DNA of 15,131 nt from JACVRU01 sp040905885. GTDB lineage: Bacteria > Actinomycetota > Thermoleophilia > Gaiellales > Gaiellaceae. The notes under the pieces were generated by a model. The model was not told the origin of the DNA. It saw only the letters and a list, made by a program, of their open reading frames with translations, and did no database searches. The stretch is from NCBI GenBank assembly GCA_040905885.1, contig JBBDQR010000175.1, forward strand, positions 1 through 15,131, written 5' to 3'. Every line of letters starts with the position of its first letter. Position 1 is the stretch's first letter. Position numbers and translations under genes: made by a program. Positions 1 through 6,154 of the stretch are shown here, piece after piece.

Positions 1-671
1 GGCCGAGGAGCCCTGGTGGCGCCCGGTCGGCCGAAGCCGCGGGCCTCCATCGCCTCCGCCAGGTTGGACGCGCGCTCCAGCGACCCGGCGACGAGGGGCG
101 AGAGCAGCCGCGCGTGGCCGCGCACGCCCGCGACCACCACCCCGCGCCCGCGCATGGCCTCGGCGAGCCCGGCCGCGTCGCGCTCGAGCGTGGGAACGAG
201 CCGGGTCGCCAGCGCGACCGCGAGGATGGAGCGGCGCGCGAAGCCGAGCGCGGCGACGAGCTCGTCGTGGTCGAGCAACAGCGCATAGGCGACGAACGCC
301 AGGGCCATGGCCGCGAAGCGCAGGCCGTAGAGGCCCGACAGCCAGAGCTCCTCGGTCGTGACGTCGAGCGGGCCGAGAACCGGGACGACCGGGCCGCTCC
401 ACAGCGCCGTTCCTCCCTCCACCGCGAGCAGCGGCCAGAGGAGGAAGACGCCGGCCGCAGGGGTCACCGCGCCGTAGACGTAGAGGCGCCGGCCCGCGCT
501 CGGCGCCCGGAGGCAGACCGCCAGCAGGACGAGCGCGATCGCCCCCGCCGAGGCCGGATGGCGCGCGAGCAGCGCGGCGGCGCCGGCGCCCGCGAGGAGG
601 ATGGCGGCCGGGACGGCTCTCAAACCGGGGCCCCCACGAAATGCGGGAGCATTTCGTGGGGGGGTGGTCAT
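1..671 (-). CDS. ecfT: ECF transporter transmembrane (T) component EcfT/CbiQ family, partial at left edge
   Basis: This is the membrane scaffold of an energy-coupling-factor vitamin transporter, which links ATPase subunits to a substrate-binding S protein. About 223 residues are visible. The second coupling motif EAMEARGFG (residues 206-214) is diagnostic of EcfT. An earlier related motif EAMRGRG (171-177) has Gly where the first Ala of an ARG motif is usual. Hydrophobic stretches lie near 20-55, 66-83 and 115-134. The ATG at 671 overlaps the upstream stop as ATGA and is chosen for coupling. With it, codons 4-14 are a perfect hairpin and the first 17 residues (rich in Pro, Gly and Arg) do not look like the family N-terminus. 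A TTG at 623 (LRAVPAAILL) is a real alternative that would place the hairpin in the leader. The riboswitch upstream points to cobalamin as substrate. ATPase and S components would lie beyond the left edge. Confidence 0.9.
   Translation of the reverse strand, partial: MTTPPRNAPAFRGGPGLRAVPAAILLAGAGAAALLARHPASAGAIALVLLAVCLRAPSAGRRLYVYGAVTPAAGVFLLWPLLAVEGGTALWSGPVVPVLGPLDVTTEELWLSGLYGLRFAAMALAFVAYALLLDHDELVAALGFARRSILAVALATRLVPTLERDAAGLAEAMRGRGVVVAGVRGHARLLSPLVAGSLERASNLAEAMEARGFGRPGATRAPR
631..662. repeat. Perfect inverted repeat, 14-bp arms with 4-nt loop
   Basis: The arms are CCCCCACGAAATGC (631-644) and GCATTTCGTGGGGG (649-662), separated by GGGA. The centre of the arms is richer in A and T than the surrounding coding DNA. 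It is not followed by a T-run on either strand, so it does not resemble an ordinary intrinsic terminator. It lies either in codons 4-14 of ecfT or in its leader, depending on the start used. It could be a dispersed palindromic element, a translational control hairpin or an mRNA stability or processing site. Confidence 0.9.
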
Positions 672-1354
672 GGGACCTCGAAACGGAAGCGGTAGCGGTC
701 CGGAACGCGGGCCAGCGCGGCCGCGTCGCCGGAGAAAGTCAGTCTGTACGGGCCGGTCGGCGAATCGGCCTCGGCGCTGAACCGGGGCGAGCCGTCGGCG
801 ACCAGGAAGAGATTGGCGCCCGCGGGAATCGGTGTGCCCAGCGGCGCGACCGACTGCGCCCCGAGCAGCCGTCCGACCGCCTCCGCGCCGGCGCGCTGAG
901 CGGCGCGCGCGTAGCGGACGACCGTCTCCCGCCGCTCGCCGTAGCCGTTGACGAGCGGCTCGGGGAACGCGCCGACGACGACCTGCACCTCCGCGTCGCC
1001 CGCCCAGCGCCGGTAGTCCCACCAGGCGACGTCGCCGTCCCGCAGACGCATCTCCGCCGCGCCCCGGTCGGGCGCCACCCCGTTGACGAAGTAGAACCAG
1101 TCACGCCCGCCGGCGAGCGAGCCGCTCAGGCCGTCGATCGCCTGCACGAAGCGCCCCCCGTAGGCCGTGTCGACCTCCGCCCGCGAGCGCAGCGCCTGCA
1201 GCACCGTCTGCCCCGCGTCGACGCGCCCCTCGAACAGCACCGTCGTCCCGCGGTCGCGGGTGATCCAGAGCGATGCGGTGCCGCGCTCGTCCTCGCCGGC
1301 GCCGCCGCAGCCGGCGAGGACGAGGCAGAGGACGAGCGCGAGCGCGTGCCTCAC
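668..1354 (-). CDS. DUF4430-domain lipoprotein of the B12-riboswitch operon
   Basis: Predicted extracytoplasmic lipoprotein of 228 residues. The GTG start at 1354 overlaps the preceding stop (GTGA) and is followed at once by a lipoprotein signal with the lipobox LAGC (Cys16). The DUF4430 region spans about 45-118: TVLQAL (50-55), then DWFYFVNGVAPDRGA (85-99) and the typical ending GDVAWWDYRRW (107-117). Residues 120-228 form a second portion with no motif I recognise. DUF4430 belongs to the small beta fold that I associate with the C-terminal domain of transcobalamin and intrinsic factor. With the riboswitch and EcfT this suggests a membrane-tethered cobalamin- or corrinoid-binding protein. 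That role is inference. The much longer open frame extending to 2290 is rejected because it crosses the neighbouring gene and the riboswitch. Confidence 0.85.
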   Translation of the reverse strand: MRHALALVLCLVLAGCGGAGEDERGTASLWITRDRGTTVLFEGRVDAGQTVLQALRSRAEVDTAYGGRFVQAIDGLSGSLAGGRDWFYFVNGVAPDRGAAEMRLRDGDVAWWDYRRWAGDAEVQVVVGAFPEPLVNGYGERRETVVRYARAAQRAGAEAVGRLLGAQSVAPLGTPIPAGANLFLVADGSPRFSAEADSPTGPYRLTFSGDAAALARVPDRYRFRFEVP

Positions 1355-1953
1355 GGCAGCCCGTTGGATCGGACGAGGCCTGCCTTGCGGACGTGGACGA
1401 GCCCGGTGTGCGCGCCGAGGCAGAAGCGCCCCGTGGCCGACGTCTCCCTCGCCCGGGAGCCGACCCAGATGCGGACGCCGAGCGCGGCCGTGCGAGCGCC
1501 GTTGTCGTCCTGCTCGAAGGCGGCGTAGCAGCGCGGCGACCTCTTCACGAGCAACAGCGTCTTCGGGCCCGCGAACGTCGTCGCGTCGAAGTCCGCCCAG
1601 TACCAGAGCACGGAGTCCCCCTCCCTCAGCTCGTACTGGTCGGCGCCGACCGGCGGAGACGCGCCGTTCACCTTGTAGACCCAGCCGGAGGTGCCGGCGC
1701 TGGGATAGAGCCCGATCTGGTCGACGAAGGGCCCGAAGGACGACTGCTGCACGTGGACGTAGAACTCGCCGGCCCGGCTGGCGAGGTCGAGCGCCTGCAG
1801 CGGCGTCTCGGCGTCGACGAGCCGGGGGGCCCGGGCGAAGATCGTCTGCGTGCGGCCCTCGACCCGGATGCTGACTCGGGCGGCCTCGACGACGGGAGCG
1901 AGCGCGAGCGCCGCGGCGGCCGCCGCGATGAGTGCGAGAGATCGGCGAAACAC
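1351..1953 (-). CDS. Secreted DUF4430-domain protein, first gene of the B12-riboswitch operon
   Basis: A 200-residue exported protein. The GTG start at 1953 is fixed by a strong Shine-Dalgarno, AAGGAGG (1958-1964), four bases upstream and by a signal peptide starting right after it (FRRSLALIA, then an Ala-rich core to about residue 25). An in-frame ATG at 2067 is rejected because it lies inside the riboswitch. DUF4430 spans about 50-120, including GWVYKVNGASPPVGADQYEL (90-109) and GDSVLWYW (112-119). The C-terminal part (about 150-198, GVRIWVGSRARETSATGRF onward) looks like a small beta domain of unknown role. There is no lipobox and no C-terminal membrane anchor, unlike the lipoprotein partner downstream. 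It overlaps that gene by 4 bp. Likely role: extracytoplasmic capture of cobalamin or a precursor, inferred from domain and regulation. Confidence 0.88.
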   Translation of the reverse strand: MFRRSLALIAAAAAALALAPVVEAARVSIRVEGRTQTIFARAPRLVDAETPLQALDLASRAGEFYVHVQQSSFGPFVDQIGLYPSAGTSGWVYKVNGASPPVGADQYELREGDSVLWYWADFDATTFAGPKTLLLVKRSPRCYAAFEQDDNGARTAALGVRIWVGSRARETSATGRFCLGAHTGLVHVRKAGLVRSNGLP

Positions 1954-1957
1954 GAAT

Positions 1958-1964
1958 CCTCCTT
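1958..1964 (-). promoter_or_regulatory. Ribosome binding site of the first DUF4430 gene
   Basis: AAGGAGG lies four bases upstream of the GTG start at 1953 and decides that start. It is the strongest Shine-Dalgarno I saw in the window. It sits only about 20 bases after the riboswitch P1 stem, so masking of this site is the most likely way the riboswitch acts. Confidence 0.85.
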
Positions 1965-1984
1965 CCGCGAGGGGTTCGGGTCTG

Positions 1985-2127
1985 CCGGCGAGGGCAGGTC
2001 TTCTGACTCGGGGCTCCCCCTCCGCCGCCTTCCCAGCCGAGGCCAGTGGCGTCGTGGCGGAGGGCATCTCCCCTCACAGCGGCGGGACCGTCCCGGAATC
2101 GCACCGGGTTCCCTTTCCGCTCGCCGG
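1985..2127 (-). ncRNA. Cobalamin (adenosylcobalamin) riboswitch
   Basis: On the minus strand the conserved pieces appear in the right order: GGGAACCCGGTGCGATTCC, CGGTCCCGCCGCTGTGA, the B12 box GCCACTGG (2043-2050), GGGAAGGCGG, then GAGTCAGAAGACCTGCC. The element is closed by a perfect 8-bp P1 stem, CCGGCGAG (2120-2127) with CTCGCCGG (1985-1992). Only about 31 bases separate P1 from the GTG of the first gene. They contain the Shine-Dalgarno but no room for a terminator hairpin and U-tract, so control is probably at translation initiation. Established behaviour of the class is repression of B12 uptake or synthesis genes when adenosylcobalamin is bound. Confidence 0.96.
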
Positions 2128-2138
2128 TTGAGGACGCG

Positions 2139-2148
2139 AGACTACCAT
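2139..2148. promoter_or_regulatory. Overlapping divergent -10-like elements (vanZ and riboswitch transcripts)
   Basis: TACCAT (2143-2148, plus) matches TANNNT and ends seven bases before the vanZ ATG, the spacing expected for a leaderless transcript. There is no Shine-Dalgarno before that ATG. TAGTCT on the minus strand (2144 down to 2139) also matches TANNNT and would start transcription about five bases before riboswitch P1. The two hexamers overlap by two bases. I see no convincing -35 for either, so this is tentative. Confidence 0.35.
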
Positions 2149-2155
2149 CGCGCCG

Positions 2156-2494
2156 ATGGCCCTGAGGAGAGTCGCCTCCGCGTGGCTGCCGGTGGTCGCG
2201 TGGGCCGGGGTCATCTTCGCCCTGTCCTCGATCCCCGGCCTGGGCACGGGCCTCGGCGTCTGGGATCTCGTCCTGCGGAAGCTCGCGCACGTGGCCGAGT
2301 ACGCCGTCCTCGGCCTCCTGCTCGCGCGCGCGGCGGCGGTGCTCCCCGCCTTCGCCCTCGGCCTAGCCTACGCGGTCACGGACGAGGTGCACCAGGCGTT
2401 CGTCGCCGGACGGCAGGGCGCGGCGCGAGACGTGGTCGTCGACGCCTTCGGTCTCCTGGTCGGGCTGGTCGTCCACCGCCGGCTCGCACGATGA
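2156..2494 (+). CDS. VanZ family membrane protein
   Basis: A 112-residue integral membrane protein with the VanZ-like arrangement: a first membrane helix (about 9-26), the short WDLVLRKLAHVAEYAVLGLL segment (36-55), a third helix, then the signature TDEVHQAF (75-82) followed by RQGAARDVVVDAFG (86-99) and a last helix. The D-E-x-H-Q pattern is the family hallmark. VanZ proteins are linked to low-level teicoplanin resistance in one context, but most chromosomal homologues have unknown function in the cell envelope. The ATG start has no Shine-Dalgarno and a -10-like TACCAT seven bases upstream, suggesting leaderless expression. It is the first gene of a five-gene cluster and overlaps the next gene by 4 bp (ATGA). 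Confidence 0.88.
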   Translation: MALRRVASAWLPVVAWAGVIFALSSIPGLGTGLGVWDLVLRKLAHVAEYAVLGLLLARAAAVLPAFALGLAYAVTDEVHQAFVAGRQGAARDVVVDAFGLLVGLVVHRRLAR

Positions 2495-2922
2495 AGGCCG
2501 TCGCGATCGACCTCGACGCGGCCCTCGGCGACACGCGGCCGCTCTGGCGGGAGTGGCTCGCCGACGTGGCGCGCCGGGCGCGGGTCGCCGTGCCCGAAGA
2601 TGCCTCCGCAGGGCAGCTCGACGAGCTCGTCGGGAACTGGCGGACGCTGCTGGAGCGCTACGCCGAGGAGCACGCGCCCGTCCATCTCCGCCCGAGCGCC
2701 GAGGCGGCGGCGGCGCTGAGGCGCCTCCAGGCCGCGGGCACCGAGATCGGCGTCTTCACGGAGTCGCCCGAGCCGCTGGCCCGGGTCGCGCTCGCACAGC
2801 TGGGAGCGGCCCGCCGCGTCGCCGTGCTCGAGGCGGGCCCCGGCGCGCTCGACCGGCTGCTCGCGCGGCTGGGCCCGGACACGCCCGTGATCCGGTCGCG
2901 CGAGGAGCTGGCCGGGCTCTAG
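2491..2922 (+). CDS. HAD-fold hydrolase-like protein, short, lacking canonical motifs III and IV
   Basis: A 143-residue protein opening with a HAD motif I, AIDLDAALGDT (residues 5-15), with the two Asp at 7 and 9. A motif II-like segment IGVFTESPEPLARVAL (86-101) contains Thr90. The middle is a small helical cap rich in Arg and Glu. Lys2 is the only lysine in the whole protein, so no motif III Lys exists; an Arg in VIRSREEL (133-140) might replace it. No motif IV acidic pair is seen. It may be a weak or altered phosphatase, or a HAD-fold binding protein. The ATG overlaps the vanZ stop as ATGA, and the gene ends nine bases before the next one. Substrate unknown. Confidence 0.75.
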   Translation: MKAVAIDLDAALGDTRPLWREWLADVARRARVAVPEDASAGQLDELVGNWRTLLERYAEEHAPVHLRPSAEAAAALRRLQAAGTEIGVFTESPEPLARVALAQLGAARRVAVLEAGPGALDRLLARLGPDTPVIRSREELAGL

Positions 2923-2931
2923 AGTCTCGGC

Positions 2932-3153
2932 ATGGAGAACAAGGAGCTCTCCGACCGCCAGTTCGAGGCCGTGCTCGAGCGTCTCGACCGGCTCTGCGCC
3001 GAGGTCGCCTCCCTGAACCGCCGGCTCGACCGGAGCGACGAGCTCCAGCGGATGGTGCACGAGCTGCAGAGCCTGAACGAGTCGCTGCAGGCGCTCGCCT
3101 ACGCGGCGCTCGGCCAGGCCGGCCCCCAGGTGCGCCGGCGCCGCGCGGGCTGA
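2932..3153 (+). CDS. Small coiled-coil protein, function unknown
   Basis: A 73-residue, highly charged protein. Residues about 5-58 have regular hydrophobic spacing (FEAVLERLDRLCAEVASLNR, then LQRMVHELQSLNESLQALAY) typical of a helical coiled coil. The tail is basic (QVRRRRAG). It has no signal peptide or membrane segment. Its stop overlaps the start of the adenylate cyclase gene by one base (TGATG), so the two are probably translationally coupled. A role as an oligomerising or accessory partner of the cyclase is speculation. No family recognised. It is accepted as a gene because of the tight packing and plausible composition. Confidence 0.65.
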   Translation: MENKELSDRQFEAVLERLDRLCAEVASLNRRLDRSDELQRMVHELQSLNESLQALAYAALGQAGPQVRRRRAG

Positions 3154-4349
3154 TGGACGCGGCGGCGCGGCTGCCCCGGCTGGGCGTCGATCCGTCCGAC
3201 CCGGCCGAGCTCCGCGCCCGCAAGCGGATGCTCGTGCTCACCACCGTGCTCGTCCAGCCGGCGGGGCTCGCCTGGGGCGCCCTCTACTGGCTCTTCGGCG
3301 AGCGGGTCGCCGCGATCGTCCCGTGGTCGTATGTCCCGCTCACCCTGCTGACGCTCGCCGTCTTCGCGCGCACCCGGAACTTCGTCTGGTTCAGGACCGC
3401 GCAGCTGACGCTGATCCTCCTCCTGCCGGCGCTGCTGCTGCTCGCGCTCGGCGGGATCACGCCGTCGAGCAGCGTCATCCTCTGGTCGCTGCTCGCGCCG
3501 CTCGGCGCCGTCGTCTTCGACGGGCCGCGGCGGGCCTGGTTCTGGTTCGGGGCGTTCATCGTCCTGCTGGCGGCGACGGTCCCGCTCGCGCCGCTCGTCC
3601 GCTCCTCGCCCACCGAGCTGCCGGCGGACATGATCCGGGCCTTCGCCGTGCTCAACGTCGGCGCGGTCTCGCTCGTCGGCTTCACGCTGCTGACCGCGTT
3701 CGCGCTTCAGCGCGAGGCCGCACAGGGACGCGTCGAGAGCCTGCTGCTGAACGTCCTGCCGCGCGAGATCGCCGAGCGGCTCCAGGAGGCGCCGCGGCCG
3801 ATCGCCGACTACTTCGAGGACTCGTCGATCCTCTTCGCGGACGTGGTCGACTTCACGCCGCTCTCGAGCCGGCTCGAGCCGACCGAGCTCGTCGGCTTCC
3901 TGGACCGGCTGTTCACCGCCTTCGACGAGCTCGCCGACAAGTACGGCGTAGAGAAGATCAAGACGATCGGCGACTGCTACATGGTCGCCGCCGGCGTCCC
4001 GACGCCCCGGCCCGACCACGCGCACGCGCTCGCGCGGATGGCGCTCGAGATGCGAGAGCGCGCCGCGGAGTGCCTGCCGGAGGGCGGGCACGGCAACCTG
4101 CAGCTGCGGATCGGGATCAGCTCCGGGCCTGTCGTGGCGGGCGTGATCGGCCGGCGCCGGTTCCTCTACGACCTCTGGGGCGACACCGTCAACATGGCCA
4201 GCCGGATGGAGTCGCACGGCACCCCGGGAGACGTCCAGATCACGCGCTCGACCTGGGAGCTCGTCCGCGACGAGTTCGAGTGCCTGCCGCTCGGGCTCGT
4301 GGACGTGAAGGGCAAAGGGCCGGTCGAGACGTGGCGCCTCGCGGGGTGA
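3153..4349 (+). CDS. Membrane-anchored class III adenylate cyclase
   Basis: A 398-residue protein predicted to make cAMP from ATP at the inner face of the membrane. About six hydrophobic helices fill residues 27-183, followed by a helical linker (RVESLLLNVLPREIAERL, 193-210) and a class III catalytic domain from about 222. All key residues are visible: metal-binding Asp230 (ILFADVVDF) and Asp274 (GDCYM), adenine-selecting Lys270 and Asp340 (KTIGD and YDLWGD), transition-state Asn347 and Arg351 (TVNMASR), and a phosphate lysine in VKGKG (385-389). Lys/Asp rather than Glu/Cys at the purine positions favours adenylate over guanylate cyclase. The ATG at 3153 is chosen over the longer open frame because upstream translation runs through the coiled-coil gene and is a compositional shadow. 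It overlaps the next gene by 4 bp. Confidence 0.93.
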   Translation: MDAAARLPRLGVDPSDPAELRARKRMLVLTTVLVQPAGLAWGALYWLFGERVAAIVPWSYVPLTLLTLAVFARTRNFVWFRTAQLTLILLLPALLLLALGGITPSSSVILWSLLAPLGAVVFDGPRRAWFWFGAFIVLLAATVPLAPLVRSSPTELPADMIRAFAVLNVGAVSLVGFTLLTAFALQREAAQGRVESLLLNVLPREIAERLQEAPRPIADYFEDSSILFADVVDFTPLSSRLEPTELVGFLDRLFTAFDELADKYGVEKIKTIGDCYMVAAGVPTPRPDHAHALARMALEMRERAAECLPEGGHGNLQLRIGISSGPVVAGVIGRRRFLYDLWGDTVNMASRMESHGTPGDVQITRSTWELVRDEFECLPLGLVDVKGKGPVETWRLAG

Positions 4350-5065
4350 GCGACCTCGCCTCCGCCTGGGAGGAGCACGCGCGCGCCTGGATCGCCTGGG
4401 CGCGGATGCCCGGCCACGACAGTTACTGGCGCTTCCACCGCGACGCGTTCCTCGAGCTCCTGCCGCCGCCGGGCCGCCGAACGCTCGACCTCGGCTGCGG
4501 CGAGGGCAGGCTCGCCCGCGACCTGGCGGCCGCCGGCTACCGCGTGGCGGGCGTGGACGCGTCGCCCACGCTCGTGGCCGCCGCCCGCGAAGCCGATCCG
4601 GGCTTCGACGTCCAGATGGCAGATGCCGCCGCCCTTCCCTTCGCCGACGGCGCGTTCGACCTCGTCGTCGCGTTCATGACCCTCCAGGACGTCGGCGACC
4701 TGGCGGGAGCGCTCCGCGAGTGCGCGCGCGTGCTGGAGTCCGAGGGTCGCGTCTGTCTGGCCATCGTCCACCCGCTCAACTCAGCCGGCACGTTCGCGCG
4801 GGACGGCGACGACGCGCCGTTCGTGATCGAGGGCTCGTACGTCGAGGAGAGCCCGTACACCGACGTGGTCGTCCGCGACGGGCTGGAGATGACGTTCGCC
4901 AGCGTGCACCGGCCGCTCGAGACCTATGCCGCGGCGCTCGCGGACGCGGGCTTCCTGATCGAGCGGCTACGGGAGAGCGTCGTGCCCGAGCACGCGCTGC
5001 ACGGCCGCCGCTGGCTGCGGATCCCGCTCTTCCTGCACCTGCGGGCGCTGAAGCCGAAGCCCTAG
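4346..5065 (+). CDS. Class I SAM-dependent methyltransferase
   Basis: A 239-residue Rossmann-type methyltransferase. Motif I is TLDLGCGEGRLARDL (46-60), the acidic residue ending strand 2 is Asp71 in AGVDASP, and the following motifs are MADAAALPFADGAFDLVVAF (91-110) and the late segment RECARVLESEGRVCLAIVHP (124-143). The type 11 methyltransferase pattern is clear but the substrate is not; small molecules or quinone-like compounds are typical. GTG at 4346 is chosen because it overlaps the cyclase stop (GTGA) and gives a natural N-terminus. It is the last gene of the operon and its TAG stop shares the CTAG at 5062-5065 with the convergent dehydrogenase gene. A functional link to the cyclase is suggested only by coupling. 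Confidence 0.9.
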   Translation: MSDLASAWEEHARAWIAWARMPGHDSYWRFHRDAFLELLPPPGRRTLDLGCGEGRLARDLAAAGYRVAGVDASPTLVAAAREADPGFDVQMADAAALPFADGAFDLVVAFMTLQDVGDLAGALRECARVLESEGRVCLAIVHPLNSAGTFARDGDDAPFVIEGSYVEESPYTDVVVRDGLEMTFASVHRPLETYAAALADAGFLIERLRESVVPEHALHGRRWLRIPLFLHLRALKPKP

Positions 5066-6147
5066 CCGCGCAGCCGGTAGACCGTGCCCTGCTGCGAGAC
5101 GAGGTAGAGCTCGCCGCGCGCGTCCTCGCCGAAGGACGAGAGCGCCGGCACCCTGAAGCCGTGCCGCCGGACGTCGCGGGCCCCGCCGCCCGACACCTTC
5201 AGGCTCCAGACGATCCCGCTGCAGTAGTCGCCGAAGAAGTAGCGTCCCTTGGCGACGGCCGCGGCCGAGCCGCGGTAGACGAAGCCGCCGGTCACCGAGC
5301 AGTTGCCGCCGCCGTTCCGGTACACGTGCACGGGCATCACCAGCTCGCCGCCGGCGAGCTCGCGGTCCGAGTAGCGTGCGTGCCCCTCGTAGACGCTCCA
5401 GCCGTAGTTCTGGAGGCGGCCGAGCCGCCCCTTCGGCAGGTAGTCGATCTCCTCCCAGTCGCCCTGGCCGACGTCGCCGATGTAGAGGTCGCCGGTCGCG
5501 CGGTCGAACGAGAAGCGCCAAGGGTTCCTGAGGCCGAGCGCGCTGATCAGCGGGCGTGACCCGCGCACGCCGACGTTGATCGTCAGCAGCTTCCCGAGCA
5601 GGCTGCTCCGGTCCTGCGCGTGGTTCTGCGGATCCCCGCCGGAGCCGCCGTCGCCCATCCCGACGTACAGCTTCCCGTTCGGGCCGAACGCGAGCTGCCC
5701 GCCGTTGTGGTTCGAGTAGGGCTGGAGGATGCGGACGAGCTGGCGCCGCGAGGAGCGGATCGCCGTGCGGCCGTTCGAGCGGTACTCCACCACGCGCGTG
5801 TGCCCGGCGGTGTCGGTGTAGTCGACGTAGAAGCGGCGGTTCTGCGCGTAGTTCGGGTGGAACGCGATCGAGAACAGGCCGCGCTCGCCGCCGCTCGCGA
5901 CGAGGCCGCGGATGTCGAGGAACGCCCGCACGACGCGTCCCCGCTCGACGACCCGGATCCGGCCCGCCTGCTCGACGACGTAGAGCCGGCCCGGCTCGCT
6001 CCTCGGCGCGGCGACGTGCACGGGGGACGAGAGGCCGCCGACCACCTTGACGAGGCCGAGCGCGTCCGCCCGCTCCCCGGTCGCGCCCGCGCCGCAGGCG
6101 AGCGTGAGCAGCGCGACGAAGACTCCCAGAACCGTGACCCCCCGCAC
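5062..6147 (-). CDS. Exported PQQ-dependent sugar (aldose) dehydrogenase
   Basis: A 361-residue six-bladed propeller enzyme of the glucose/sorbosone dehydrogenase family, which oxidises sugars outside the cytoplasm using PQQ. Visible family motifs: GGERGLFSIAFHPNY (86-100), NHNGGQLAFGPNGKLYVGMG (146-165) with the catalytic-base His147, GDGGSGGDPQNHAQD (165-179), GLRNPWRFSFD (205-215), YIGDVGQGDWEEID (222-235) and GGFVYRG (287-293). The N-terminus is a signal peptide ending at Cys18. TLAC is an imperfect lipobox, so it may be a lipoprotein or simply secreted. The start is GTG at 6147 with no Shine-Dalgarno, and a -10-like TAGCTT lies seven bases upstream, consistent with a leaderless mRNA. No PQQ synthesis genes are in the window. 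The exact sugar cannot be read from sequence. Confidence 0.9.
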   Translation of the reverse strand: MRGVTVLGVFVALLTLACGAGATGERADALGLVKVVGGLSSPVHVAAPRSEPGRLYVVEQAGRIRVVERGRVVRAFLDIRGLVASGGERGLFSIAFHPNYAQNRRFYVDYTDTAGHTRVVEYRSNGRTAIRSSRRQLVRILQPYSNHNGGQLAFGPNGKLYVGMGDGGSGGDPQNHAQDRSSLLGKLLTINVGVRGSRPLISALGLRNPWRFSFDRATGDLYIGDVGQGDWEEIDYLPKGRLGRLQNYGWSVYEGHARYSDRELAGGELVMPVHVYRNGGGNCSVTGGFVYRGSAAAVAKGRYFFGDYCSGIVWSLKVSGGGARDVRRHGFRVPALSSFGEDARGELYLVSQQGTVYRLRG

Positions 6148-6154
6148 CTACGAC

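Noticed and set aside
631..662. The hairpin as a Rho-independent terminator
   Set aside because: No T-run follows on either strand, and it lies inside or directly before ecfT in a coupled operon.
114..1528. Two plus-strand open frames over ecfT and the lipoprotein gene
   Set aside because: They are antisense shadows of EcfT and DUF4430 coding regions, with repetitive Arg/Glu/Ala composition and no ribosome binding site.
1956..2135. Candidate anti-Shine-Dalgarno GTCCTC (2130-2135) pairing with GAGGAT (1956-1961) outside P1
   Set aside because: It is only a 6-bp pair with a wobble, and if the TAGTCT -10 candidate is right the transcript begins near 2132, so half of the pairing segment would not be transcribed.
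1354..2290. N-terminal extension of the DUF4430 lipoprotein frame to 2290
   Set aside because: The extension crosses the other DUF4430 gene, the riboswitch and part of vanZ. The real start is the GTG at 1354 in front of the lipoprotein signal.
2553..3152. N-terminal extension of the adenylate cyclase frame
   Set aside because: The extension overlaps the HAD and coiled-coil genes and is Arg/Ala-rich shadow sequence. The ATG at 3153 gives the expected membrane domain at once.
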